Source of the DNA: Marthasterias glacialis
Taxonomy: Eukaryota; Echinodermata; Asteroidea; Forcipulatida; Asteriidae
Direction: 5' to 3'
NCBI GenBank assembly: GCA_911728455.2
Contig: OU452239.1
Coordinates: 3,299,884-3,363,883, forward strand
Length of the DNA stretch: 64,000 nucleotides
The first letter of the stretch is position 1. Each line of letters opens with the position of its first letter. Of the stretch, positions 37,984 to 47,553 are shown in pieces. Made by a program: the position numbers and the translations under genes. The notes under the pieces were generated by a model, which had not been told where the DNA came from, ran no database searches, and saw only the letters and a program-made list of their open reading frames with translations.

Positions 37984-40900
37984 TCAAACTCTGTTTAACC
38001 CATTTATGTGTCTTTTTGACACAGATTCCGGGTCAAACTGACCCAGAAATGGGTCGGGCCCCACGGGATCCGGAATCCGGGTCAATTCTGACCCGGGAGG
38101 TTTTGCAGTGCAGCTTCAGCAGTGGTCAGATTTTTGAAAAGTCCAATTTTCCCGAAGTCGCTGGTTTCGGACATGGCATAAATAAAAAAAATAAATAAAA
38201 AACCACCCACTGAGAACTTAATACGCTATAAGTGCATTTTTATTTCAGTTTTTTTTTAAGTGGGGATAGATGTACTCTTCCATCACAACTCTTCTGACAG
38301 TTATTGCATACCATTTCAGTTTTTTTATCCCAGTTTGTTAGATTGTTATTTTTTTTTTTTCTTTTTTTTTTTTGTCTGCCCTGTCTGTTTCTGCATGATA
38401 AGAGAAGGTTTTGCCTTGTTCACTGTATTGTATACAGGTATCTCAAACCAGACTTCTTGTTTTCTCAATAGGCCTCCAATTTCCTCTGTTTTATTTGTGT
38501 CCTTATATACACCCTTATTTATCACTGTTTTGTTTTTGACTGCTTTCTTTCAATGTTTTTGTCGTAATGACCTACTGCAGTGATTATTTACTGTACATTT
38601 TGCAATTTGGAAATAAATGTTGAGATGAATCGAATGGATTTAATTGAACTCTACTTGGCCTAGCCCTGGATATATAGTGCATTGTGCGGCTGGTATCCGG
38701 GCAGCCCAACAAAGTTTTGTAGAAGTTAAATTTGTTTCATGCTCTGATTTTTAACAAAACTTTGTGCATAACATTCCACTATCATGCTGCCTTAGAAATT
38801 CTAGTTGAGCGCTAAGTAACATGCATTGTGCAAATGTTTTCTTGTGAAACTTCAAACGATTTTTTTTTCTGAAAAGGTTGGTACCTTCAAAGGAAAAATC
38901 TGTATGCTTTGATAACATGTTTTTCCTTTGTGTTTTTGTTTATTCTAGGTATAGGACTAGGGCTGGCGCTTACCCCTAGTTTAACCATGATAAGTCGGTA
39001 TTTTGACAAACGCTACAGCATGGCTAACGGTTTAGCATACTCCGGATCGGGTGTGGGCATTCTGGCATTGGCACCTCTTTCACAGCTACTGATTGAATGT
39101 TATGGTTGGCGGGGAGCGCTGGCTGTGATCGGTGCTATGACCTTCAATGTGACTGTATGTGGTGCGCTACTCAGACCGCTCAAATATTCCACAGGGTTGA
39201 AGGGACACGGGCGTCGATACCAGCGACTCCCGTCGAACAACGAAGATACCAACAGTATCGATTCTAGTAATGATGTTGAGGATGACGTCACACCGGGAAG
39301 AGGGGGTGTTTCTAGTGTCGAGTCGGCATCTAGACATACACTATGTTGCTGCAAGTCGAAGGATGAGATCCTCGGTCTGTCGCTATTCGCCGATCTTCCG
39401 TTTTTGTTACTTATGGTTGTGCAGTTTTGTGGACGCTTTGCGTATATGGGGTGGCTGGTCTACCTGATCCCACACGCCATTGAAAAAGGGGTGACGCCCA
39501 TGAACGCTACGTTCCTGGCGTCAATTGCCGGGGTGACTAACATCCTCTCCCGGGCATTACACGGCATCCTTGTGGACAGGAAGGTCCTGACGGCAACCCA
39601 TCTCTTGACCATGGCGGCCGTGTTGGCTGCAGCCTCTTTGATTGTCGACCCTTTACTGAATAGCTTTGAGACACTGACCATTGCCTCGCTGACCTACGGG
39701 ATGGCCAGCGGTATTTATTTCCCGATCTCGGTCGTAGTGGTCAAGAATGCTGTTGGTGTCGAAAAATTTGCCAATGCACTAGGATGGTCTTACGGTTTTG
39801 CAGGGATCGGGCGAATGCTGGCTGGCTTCATAACAGGTACTTCACACACAATTTTACCCCACGCCCCAAAGTTATGATCAATTATTACGAATCCCAAACA
39901 TTTACTGTATCTTCAACATAGGGAGAAGGGACTAACCAAATATACTAGAAACACAAGATAGGATACTTGTGCCGTTTTGCACGGTAGCAGATGTAACGCC
40001 TTTTGCCTATTTACCGTGTGATGGCCCTTCCCTATGTGTCAATTATTTTGCTAGGATTATTTGCACAATTTGTTGCCGAATACCTTTTAGTTGGTGGGAT
40101 CGTTTGATCTACGTTTTTCCATTTTAGTATGCCCTACTTATTGCTCTAACGATCTTTGGTTTAAGCTACCAAACGACAGCGGGCGCACCCATTTTGCGTT
40201 TCATGTTTCTACACAGAGTGTCCTTTCTTGTTTTTTTCTAGTATCTTTGAACTAACCAAAAACTTGACAACGAACATTGTGGATTGATGACGAGAGAAAA
40301 AAGAATTAAACATTATCTTTTGAAGAAAAAACAACTTTGCGGTTGTAGGCAGTGAGAAGTATCCTGAAGGTGGCCCAGGTGGTGGCTCGAAATCGAGTTT
40401 CAAAACAAAGTAGACGTGATAGAAAAGTTCAGTCATAATTACACTGGAAGAACTGGGGGTATTAAATTGAATCTCTTGGTTAATTAACAACACCGGCATG
40501 GTGTTAGTTATCCCCATTGCTTTATTAAAGGGGTTGTGTCTAGCTGCAGGCCTGAGGCTGTGCATGGAAATATGAACTCTCACCCAGATACTGCACACGC
40601 GCGTGCTTGCGGTCAAATCACAAAGGGTGCCGTCTTTACGAAACTGTGACGTGACCGCCGGCACGAACATGCAAGCGGGAACTGGGTTGTTCCATTTACT
40701 GCTATAACCATGATGACACAGACCCTTTAATAGATTAACGCCATGTCGGTGTTGTCTAACAAGAGAAATAATTGAATACACCTGTTTTTGCAGTGTGGAG
40801 ACACTGACCATTGTAGACACTACTCCTTTTTAAATTTTATCACCCATAGCACAGGCAGGCTGATTTATGGGAAACAATAACAAAGAATTGTGGTTCAATT

Positions 40901-41070
40901 AACATTAATTTTTATTGATTGTTGACTTCTGTTTGACAGGTTGGCTCTTTGATCAATACGGTAGCTACGACATCTCCTTCATTGTACTGGGGCTCGTTCA
41001 AGTTGTAGCCGTTCTTCTAATGCTGATAATCTGCTGTGTTGAATACCACCGCAAATCACGTGAATTATAA
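31127..41070 (+). CDS. Monocarboxylate transporter family protein (SLC16/MCT-like), complete, 4 coding exons
   Basis: The joined exons 31127-31322, 35871-36014, 38949-39836 and 40940-41070 encode 452 residues, the usual length for an MCT. The family moves monocarboxylates or related small molecules across the plasma membrane through 12 transmembrane segments of the major facilitator fold. Residues 7-13 read PDGGWGW, the TM1 signature. RFGCRPV follows at the start of exon 2, and YFDKRYSMANG at 131-141 is the second MCT signature (TM5). Residues about 189-257 form the long acidic and serine-rich cytosolic loop between TM6 and TM7, and the C-terminus is short. All three introns are GT-AG, phase 1, and each splits a Gly codon. 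The ATG at 31127 is the first methionine in frame before the signature, but the frame stays open back to an acceptor AG at 31054-31055, so an N-terminal extension from an upstream exon is possible. The substrate cannot be told. Arg315 aligns with the TM8 arginine of MCT1, while the neighbouring proton-linked Asp appears to be Asn311. Confidence 0.93.
31375..31750 (+). mobile_element. S1 SINE, forward, interrupted, in SLC16 intron 1
   Basis: Head and body (GAGGCACTTGCGTCC, CTTGAGCAAGACACTTGACC, TAATGCACGTAAAAGAA) run to about 31545. About 75 bases follow that resemble the AGTCYCCACAACTSGGTGTT repeat of 37.2 kb. The SINE then resumes at 31625 with GGGGTTTGCCCCGGTGTTTC. It starts about 50 bases after the exon 1 donor. 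Confidence 0.65.
31891..31966 (-). repeat. Diverged tRNA-like segment (reverse)
   Basis: On the minus strand ATAGCTCAGCTGGTAAAGCA (A box) and CAGTTTCAAATCCCGCT (B box) have tRNA-like spacing, and the acceptor ends do not pair well. It is related to the tRNA-like copies at 32.6 and 51.6 kb. Confidence 0.5.
32527..33000. repeat. Tandem duplication of a 150-230 bp unit, one copy lacking the tRNA-like insert
   Basis: Unit 1 (32527-32760) and unit 2 (32849-33000) share CACAGAGAAAGTACATGAGA, GAGCAAAGAAAATTTGGCTG and GGTCCTATGTGCAATACCAA. Unit 2 jumps from GGCTGATGC straight to GGTCCTATG, missing about 80 bases that include the tRNA-like sequence. Confidence 0.8.
32596..32667 (-). tRNA. tRNA-like sequence, probably a tRNA-derived repeat
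   Basis: 72 bases on the minus strand fold as a cloverleaf: acceptor GGCTGGT/ATCAGCC, D stem GCTC/GAGC, T stem GCGGG/CCGGC with one mismatch. The anticodon stem (CTCGT/TCGAG) has a mismatch next to the loop, and position 33 is C instead of the near-universal U. By position the anticodon would be GGT (Thr). It lies in a duplicated repeat unit, and the second unit lacks it, which favours a repeat rather than a working gene. Confidence 0.4.
33001..34526. other. SLC16 intron 2 sequence (part), nothing recognised
   Basis: Only a diverged relative of the CTTAAGCA-rich element (about 33880-34030) is noted. Confidence 0.4.
34527..34768. repeat. Inverted-repeat element (CTAAAAACTCYCGGGTCA family), copy 2
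   Basis: CTCTGAAAACTCCCGGGTCA at the left and the inverse AACCCGGGAGTTTTTAGAG at the right. The interior shares GACACAGATTCCGGGTCATA with copies 1 and 3. Confidence 0.75.
35252..35384. repeat. Palindromic element, TAATGAGAGAC ends
   Basis: TAATGAGAGACACATGGGGACTTTCC-like left end and the inverse AAAGTCTCTCATTA right end. It has TA-rich flanks and is a single copy in the window. Confidence 0.55.
35871..36014 (+). CDS. SLC16-like gene, coding exon 2
   Basis: Encodes residues 66-113, with the conserved RFGCRPVAMIGG stretch between TM2 and TM3. The acceptor is a pyrimidine tract ending CACTGCAG and the donor is GTAATT. It is phase 1 at both ends. Confidence 0.93.
36109..36236. repeat. Near-perfect palindromic element (AATGGGAGACTTTTGAGACG), copy 1
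   Basis: 128 bases that are almost fully self-complementary (AATGGGAGACTTTTGAGACG ... CGTCTCAAAAGTCTCCCATT), in SLC16 intron 2, about 95 bases after the exon 2 donor. The transcript could form a long hairpin. Confidence 0.85.
36395..36540. repeat. AATGGGAGACTTTT element, copy 2
   Basis: Same ends (AATGGGAGACTTTTAAGACG, inverse AAAAGTCTCCCATT) with a different interior, 158 bases after copy 1. Confidence 0.75.
36832..36859. repeat. (CA)n microsatellite
   Basis: About 14 CA units on the + strand in SLC16 intron 2. Confidence 0.95.
37209..37246. repeat. (CA)n microsatellite
   Basis: About 19 CA units, abutting the left end of the 37243-38112 element. Confidence 0.95.
37551..37621. repeat. (GT)n microsatellite, about 35 units
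   Basis: An uninterrupted GT run, the longest in the window. Confidence 0.97.
37938..37981. repeat. (GT)n microsatellite, about 21 units
   Basis: GT run in SLC16 intron 2. Confidence 0.95.
38949..39836 (+). CDS. SLC16-like gene, coding exon 3
   Basis: A single 888-base exon encodes residues 114-409, from TM4 to TM11. It includes the YFDKRYSMANG signature, the hydrophilic loop 189-257 with a CCC cluster near its end, and the N-I-L-S-R segment of TM8. The acceptor is TATTCTAG and the donor GTACTT. It is phase 1 at both ends. One large exon covering the middle of the protein is common in this family. Confidence 0.95.
40525..40730. mobile_element. TTAA-bounded miniature inverted-repeat element, family M3, copy 1
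   Basis: TTAA at both ends, with TTAAAGGGGTTGTGTC against the inverse of GACACAGACCCTTTAA. The interior shares TCACCCAGATACTGCAC and GGTCAAATCACAAAGGG with 60184-60399. In SLC16 intron 3. Confidence 0.85.
40940..41070 (+). CDS. SLC16-like gene, coding exon 4 with stop
   Basis: Encodes residues 410-452, the last transmembrane segment (TM12) and a short basic tail ending YHRKSREL, then TAA at 41068. The acceptor is GTTTGACAG. No later exon is needed. Confidence 0.93.
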
Positions 41071-41435
41071 ACAGTAATGGTGCAGTTTTCCCACAATGAA
41101 ATACCAGTGTAACCAAAACGAGGCTGGGAAGATCGATCTTGCCTCTTGGCAGGAGATTCTGTCCGGGCATACGGCAAATCGTGTACTAACCTCTTTCTGA
41201 TAGCGCCCTCTTTTGAATAAACTCCTCCAGCCTACGTTAATTTACCATATGGTGGACACATTACCTGGAGGCCAGAATACCTTATGACACCGGATCCGGA
41301 TAGACGACCGCGGCTGTGGCTGTTTCGAAGACTATTGTTAAGGGCAGCCTACAAGCTTCAACGTATGTTAAGGTTGTTATCTAGCCGCAGCCGTTAATTC
41401 GGAAACGGTCTAAAAACACACACAAAATAAACGGT
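41071..41435 (+). other. 3' untranslated region of the SLC16-like gene with two AATAAA signals
   Basis: Two canonical polyadenylation hexamers, AATAAA at 41216-41221 and 41426-41431, follow the stop codon. The second lies just past a small inverted-repeat segment (about 41305-41410, arms GCGGCTGTGGCTGTTTCG and its partner). If the distal site is used, the 3' UTR contains that repeat. Cleavage sites are inferred, not seen. Confidence 0.55.
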
Positions 41436-42172
41436 TCTATGCATAATTGACAAGGTAATTTTAAATATTTATATGTTTTTGTTTATAATTGTTTATGATT
41501 AGACTTTAGGGTTTGTTTGGTTTTTGTGATCTTATTATTTTTTTCTGATTGAGTGTACATGCCGATCTTGAAAAATCAGAATTGTTCTGTTTAATAATTA
41601 AATCAACATCATCTCAGCAGGTGGACCCTAAAATGTCTCGTCTCAGTAGCCGTGTTTTGTTCGTTTTGCTGATAATAAGCAGTTTTGTTCCAATGCTTAG
41701 TCTTCGTTACTATACTTCTGATAAACCAAAGCCCTGCGTGGTTTTCTTATCTTTTATGCCGTAGTAGTTTATACATAGGCCTATTATTATTAATATTTTC
41801 TTCCCTTTTTTCACGTGGAATTTCTCTTTTGAACACAAGATACCTCCACAATTCTGCAACATTTCTTACGCTCAGTGTTAAATGTTTATAAAATCAAGAT
41901 GGATGATAAGACCAGTTCTCCCTCCAGCCTCGGTTTGGGTGCATTGGTTTGAATGGGGAATAACCAATACGGATGCCCCATAGTCGTCTGTCTCAAGGGT
42001 ATAATAACCCAACGATGTTAAAATTACTAATAACTTTACTTTCTGTATATAGGCAATACAAAAGCTGTGACGTTTAAATTGTGGTGGAGAATTAGATGAC
42101 TGCCGCTATGACATCACATCTTTCGATGAATATGCATAATGGCGATTCTAATACCGAATCAAACACGGTTGA
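41436..42172. other. Intergenic, nothing recognised
   Basis: AT-rich with no supported gene. Confidence 0.45.
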
Positions 42173-42759
42173 AATGGGAGACTTTTGAAACGTTAGCGAG
42201 CGCTCCTCTTAGCGGTCGTTTTCTATTGTTGTCATAAAGGACCGCTAGACTGGTTCCCGGTCCCTACACCGTTCTCAGTCTGATTGTATATAGGGTAGCG
42301 GGTAATTAAAATTAGCATATACCTGCCAGGTATATGCTAAATAAAATTAGCATATAGGTCTACGTAATCCCACAATGCCATGCGACCTTTACACAAAAAA
42401 CGGCGGGTGCAGAATCTCAGAATCTCCCACCGTGCATACTAACATTGGTTGACATGTTCTTCTAAACTTACATTGCATTTGGATGTTGAAGGTTAACTCT
42501 GTCGGGGTGAAGGGTTACAATACACACGTGTGCTAGTGTCAAACAACAACATGCACACGTCAGGAGCACAGCAACGTCATCTCTAACAGTTGAAAAAATC
42601 ATTACTGCACCCGCGCAATCGAGGGCCAATCAAAAGTGCCATCTAGGTAGTAACTACCGGTCCCTCATGATATACAGAAGAGAACGACGTAGGGACCGGG
42701 AGCCAGTCTAAAAGGACCGATTACTGGGGCGCCCGCTAACGTCTTAATAGTTTCCCATT
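42173..42759. repeat. AATGGGAGACTTTT element, copy 3, about 590 bp
   Basis: AATGGGAGACTTTTGAAACG at the left and the inverse CGTCTTAATAGTTTCCCATT at the right. Inner arms GACCGCTAGACTGGTTCCCGG and CCGGGAGCCAGTCTAAAAGG pair. A small hairpin TTAGCATATACCTGCC / AGGTATATGCTAA lies at about 42311-42340. Confidence 0.75.
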
Positions 42760-43612
42760 ACAGTGATGTATAAAAATGGTTAATGTGTTATACACATCAC
42801 AAAAACATAAATTACAATTTAGTTTTACTTTTTTCTTAGAAATAATATTTTGCTATTCGTGAGTCAAACGAAGAATGCACAGAGTTGTTTTGGGGAGGAT
42901 TGGTGACGTTAACCTCAATAGTTAACATTGGTCAGTGTATATCAGGTCGAATAATGTGATCATTTGCAAGGCAGTGGCTCGAGCAGAAATGTGTGGAAAG
43001 CAATATTTTTGTAACATTTCTTATGGTTCTGATTATGCTTAAGTGAAATTGATCAATCAAATACACAGTAATTAATTGTATCAGTATCTGACTTCAAAAG
43101 TAATGCAAGGATTCAAACGCAATCCCGCCCATAAGTCTGTCATGTACCGCCCACCAACAAGCCCCAAGTGAACTCTTTATCGCATTTCAAACTCAACGCA
43201 AACCTGCAACAAAGTTGGCAATACTATAAAACTATGTAAAGAACGTGCCAAAGATCCGTCAAACTCTCGACTTCGCATCTTTTTATGGGGACTATTTTAT
43301 TTCTATATACAATGTAAACCATCAACGTGCGCCCGTGCGAGTTCTGTTGATAATTTTATAATTTTTTCCAAGCACAAATGTCTGGGAAATTAACAAAAAA
43401 CATATATTTTGTTTTAGAAATGTAGATAGTGAATTAATATGGAAATCATTTTAAATATCAATTCAGGACATGGCCTTTACCCATAGTATGCTTTGACCTG
43501 TTTTGGTTGTCGAATGAGTGAAAGTATGTCATATCATGCGGCTGTTTGCTGCAGTTTTGGATTCACTGGTAACTTGTTACTGCCGTGGTTTCTACATTAA
43601 ACGATGGTATGA
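42760..43612. other. Intergenic, nothing recognised
   Basis: No open frame or repeat supported. Confidence 0.45.
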
Positions 43613-43735
43613 GGGCTTTTTCCAAACCTTGGATTGAGCTCCGGTTCCGGGCCCCGTTGATCTTGGAAACACCGTGCAAACTGTACACTACTCCAAATTG
43701 ATGACGGAGCCCAAGCCGAGTTTTCGAAAAGGCTT
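43613..43735. repeat. Inverted-repeat element (GGAGCCCAAGCC family)
   Basis: GGGCTTTTTCCAAACCTTGG left arm and GACGGAGCCCAAGCCGAGTT then TTCGAAAAGGCTT right arm. Confidence 0.65.
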
Positions 43736-43960
43736 CAAGTCTTATTGAAGAAAATTCTATAAACCAGTAAGGTCACAGGTCATAATTCGTCTCATGAAAC
43801 GAATGTTGTACTGATTTTCCTGTAAACTGTAAAAATGAAAAGCCTTTACCTACTTGCATCCATCTTCTTCGTCAGGGTCCTTGTCTCACTTAATATAACG
43901 AACTGTGGCGTCATACAAGTAAAATGAAACCTGGCTATTTTCCTTTCATTCAAACTTAAT

Positions 43961-44537
43961 GTCTTTTTTAAAGCACCGACATTGGTTTTGGCTTTGGCTT
44001 CGCCATAGGCACTATCAGCCTTTTAGAAGCCATGCGGCGCAACCGTACCATTGCAAAATAGACCGATCCATTAAGGCCCGCCTATCTTAGCAATTGCCTA
44101 GCAACAGCACATGGTGTGACTTTCTTGCCACGATCGCAGTGGTGGTTCGGTTGCGGCTCACACGTATCGGACGATACACATACGTACAGTACTTTTGAGC
44201 AGTTCATTGAGTCCAAAGAACAATGCAGACAGGAACACTGTTAAGTCACTTTACACGACTGTACAAGGACCACTGCTGTTGGATTTGCACCACCAGAAAT
44301 ACGAAAATATTTAAACAAAACAAAAGTTAGTATACAGTTGGGTGTGCTGTTGTGTGTCAGAACAGGGGCGCTGGTTTGTTTAATTTTCTAATGGGATTTT
44401 AACGTGTCTGACTTTTGTCGGACTTTCAGTGGCGTTGTCAAGGCTGTGATTGGTCAATACAATAGTAGGCGGGGCTTAATGGATCAGTCTATTAATGACG
44501 GAGCCTAAGCCAGAGCCGTAGTTTCAAAAAGGCCCCC
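43961..44537. repeat. Inverted-repeat element (GGAGCCYAAGCC family) holding a nested element
   Basis: The left end TTTGGCTTTGGCTTCGCC and right end GACGGAGCCTAAGCCAGAGC are separated by the 44057-44493 element, inserted just inside the right arm. Confidence 0.6.
44057..44493. repeat. Inverted-repeat element (ATAGACCGATCCATTAAGSCC), copy 1
   Basis: ATAGACCGATCCATTAAGGCC at the left, inverse GGGGCTTAATGGATCAGTCTAT at the right, flanked by TA. Shares ATTGGTCAATAC with copy 2 at 62314-62566. Confidence 0.75.
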
Positions 44538-45600
44538 TAAGTTGGTTGCATAAAGAAAACTAAATGGATTGTTTGGGTTTCCAGGATTGTAACATGATGG
44601 TTCAGCATTTTGTTTCTCTCGTGCATGAATACAATGTAATCAGAGTGAGGCTTGATGGTAAAATAGCCAAGCCATGTTGTGACTGCTATCGCAGCAAACA
44701 TTATAATAAGGGATGGAAGCATAGTAGACTATAGTGAGGTGTTAATGTATTTTAAACACAGCACTGTGCTGCCAACTTCATGTATAATATGCAATTTACA
44801 CAATTTACACGCAATAAAGTGCCACGACAGCGATGTTTACTGTTTACGTTTCTGACTGACTCATTTTGTGGTGCTTCGTTTTTATTTTCTCCTAGATTGT
44901 TTTCATTTTTGACGGACACCTAGGCCTTTTCTGCTCAACTCGCATCATGATCCAGTAAAATTGTTTACATGTACATACACAGTGCCCGCTGTTGCTCATT
45001 TTGAAGACTTTTAAAGGAGATCATACCACATACACATAATTATTTGCAAGTAATTTTACTACGAATTGCGATTTTTATGATTGTATCTGCAAATTGAAAA
45101 ATACCTTCTTGAGGCACAAATTAATCGTGAAACTTTGCGAAATTGCATTATGATGTTCAGTGAAATTTTCAGATGAAACGATTGGCCAAGCGCGAACAAG
45201 GTCCATTTTGTCGACAGGAGGCCGATATTGACTGGTACCCAAGCCAACACATGTTTTTGAATATGAGTACCAGTTAAAATCGGCCGCTAAGTCGACAAAA
45301 GAGTCCTTGTGCGAAATTGGCCTCTAAGATAATAGACCTTTCTTTTTTACAAACATGGACCATTTTGTATTGCAGGCCTTGAATATCACAAAATATATAA
45401 ACTGGCTTGGCAAAAATTTGCCCCTATTAAACAGGCCAGTTTGCTTTTTGTTTTGGAAAGTAAATTTGTATTTATCATTAGTATGGGTACTTATTTGATA
45501 GCATTATTATTTTTTGCCGTTAAGGCCGCCCGTACTTTTGCCAACCACGGTTGGCAAATTTTGCGGTTGTGACGTTGCAAAAGAAAAGTCTATTTTGGGT
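44538..45600. other. Intergenic, nothing recognised
   Basis: An imperfect inverted pair near 45190-45310 (TTGTCGACAGGAGGCCGATA / ATCGGCCGCTAAGTCGACAA) is the only structure noted. Confidence 0.45.
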
Positions 45601-45601
45601 A

Positions 45602-46273
45602 TGGGTGCGTTTGATTAGTTTGCCCAGGTCGACCCGGGTGAGCCCCTAACAAGAGCGAACTGAACGCCAACTTCCCTTAGCATTCATACCAATGCATCTT
45701 GGGACAGCTGACCGGAACTACTTGTGTTGTTAGCATTACGTCCGGAACTACTTTCATTGTTAGCATCACGTCCGTAATTCACAAAAAGATCGTAAAATAT
45801 CATAACGGTGAAACTGCAACGTGAAGTTATTTTACAAGCCAACTTTAATACAATAAAACATGTCTACGAATAAAAGTCGCTGTTTAAAGGGTAGACATGT
45901 GCGTCAAACTGCTCGTAAGTGTCCCGCTGAATAACAAAAATGGCGGTCATTGAGATTTTTATTTTTTCGTCGTGACGTCATGCACAGGGGTCAGCACCAA
46001 GTAACCTGCTCCAATAGCAGGAAGGGCCCAATTTCATTGCACTGCTTACCAAATATATTTTACGCTTACGGCACCTATTTTAGTGCGTACTTCTAATGGG
46101 CCGTGGCAGGGCGTAAGCGCAGAAGTCCACGGTAAGCCGAGCCATGAAATTGGACACTGGTTACTTGGGGCTGACCTGGTTGAGCCACGACACTGACGTC
46201 AAAGCTATTTGAACGCACCAGGGTTAGACCCGGGCCGACGCAGTCGACCTGGGGAAGCTAATCGAACGCACCC
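45602..46273. repeat. Inverted-repeat element (GGGTGCGTTYGATTAG ends) with a nested element
   Basis: GGGTGCGTTTGATTAGTTTG and CCCAGGTCGACCCGGG at the left pair with GTCGACCTGGGG and CTAATCGAACGCACCC at the right. A second inner pair (GCACCAGGGTTAGACCCGGG) flanks the right arm. The element at 46023-46160 sits inside. Confidence 0.7.
46023..46160. repeat. Short copy of the GGGCCCAATTTCAT family, nested
   Basis: GGGCCCAATTTCATTGCACT at the left, inverse GCCATGAAATTGGACAC at the right, with paired inner CTTACG / CGTAAG words. Confidence 0.65.
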
Positions 46274-47328
46274 AATCTACAATAACATTGACATTGCGCC
46301 ACCAGTAGTTTGCCTTGGAGAGTCTGTTTTAGGTCAATAGGTAATCGGAAGTACGAGTTTTCCCAGAGAAGGGCATCACAATGATTCGAACCTCGTCATC
46401 CACATGTCCTCTAAGATTACTTCTTCAAACAAATTAAGCTTCACTTCTCAAAGGTAAGCTGATTTTTTGGTATTAAACAGACGTTATTTCGTTCCACTGA
46501 CGAACTCTGTGTAAATGTACGTTGTGGAAACGTGTAAATTTTCCCACAGTTTTATTGTTTTACACCTCTATGGGGCAAACTCTTGGTGGCGCACTGGAAG
46601 TTGTGAGTTGATCAAAATGGTGGTACAAAATTATTGGCGCGTTCGAATATTTTCCCCGAGTGTGTCCGGTCGTCCATGTCGTTCGAACAGCTGATGACGT
46701 CACTCTGGTGGCTAGCCAGAGTCATCCGCTCTTTAGTGGGGGTATAGTTGAGGCAGCTGGACCAGGGTTGGTGGCGTCATGAAATATGGCGACGTGCTGC
46801 GACGTTGAAATATTTATCGTAAAATACTAATCGTAAAACTGCACCTTAGACACGGAAGGTAATTTTGGTCACTCAATTTCAAAGCAAAAACAAATGGCGT
46901 CTACTTTTGAAGGGTAAAAAACTTACCTGAAAAACAATAGTTTGTGTAACCCGTGTGACTCGATCCGGGTAATATCAGGGAAGCTACTCGAAAGCATCAA
47001 ATTTGTCGCCTTAAAACTGTCTGCTGCCCTCACTCTGTAAATTTTGAACAGCTCAGTATCTGTTATTCCTGAGTGAGGAGCCATTAATTTGCTTATCCTT
47101 TATTTTAATGTTTGTTTAGACTGTCACTGAATCATTGGCTTAACAACCCATGATCTTCTTACGGGTATCATTACATACTATGACTAGGACTAGGACTAGT
47201 CATATCTTGGGTTAAGACGAGTAACTAGTCCTAACTTACAGGACTAGTCATAACTTGGTTCTAGTCCTAGGTTAGGACTAGTAAACGGTTTACAAGGTGC
47301 TGTGGGGCAATCTGCAGCCGATCAAACC
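46274..47328. other. Intergenic; GGACTAGT-type short repeats at 47178-47288
   Basis: Between 47178 and 47288 the word GGACTAG or its inverse CTAGTCC occurs about eight times. Otherwise nothing is recognised. Confidence 0.5.
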
Positions 47329-47553
47329 AGGAACACCGGGGGCGAACCCCTTCTCTTTGCGATAAGTGCACTGGGTTCTTTTACGTGCAATACACATTAC
47401 ACGGGAACTACGGCTTGACGTCCCATCCAAAGGACGCATCAATAATGGTTAAGTGTCTTGCTTTGACACAATTGTCACGACCAGGTCTCGAACCCACACT
47501 CTGATGATCAGAAACTCCAGTGTGATCTTATCCGATCGGCCACGACACGCCAC
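47329..47553 (-). mobile_element. S1 SINE, reverse, diverged
   Basis: Minus strand: GTGTCGTGGCCGATCGG (A box), GTGGGTTCGAGACCTGG (B box), then GACACTTAACCATTATTG, CACGTAAAAGAACCCAGTGC and GGGGTTCGCCCCCGGTG. Confidence 0.75.

Larger units (their letters stand above)
37243..38112. repeat. Inverted-repeat element (CTAAAAACTCYCGGGTCA family), copy 3, split by repeats
   Basis: Left part 37243-37345 (CACTCTAAAAACTCCAGGGT) and right part about 37995-38112 (ending ATTCTGACCCGGGAGGTTTT) are the two ends of one copy. About 650 bases of GT runs and CCCACAA units lie between them. Confidence 0.6.

Noticed and set aside
40209-40820. 203-codon open frame on the minus strand inside SLC16 intron 3
   Set aside because: It crosses the whole M3 element (40525-40730), which is non-coding at its other copy, and the translation shows no domain or splice support.
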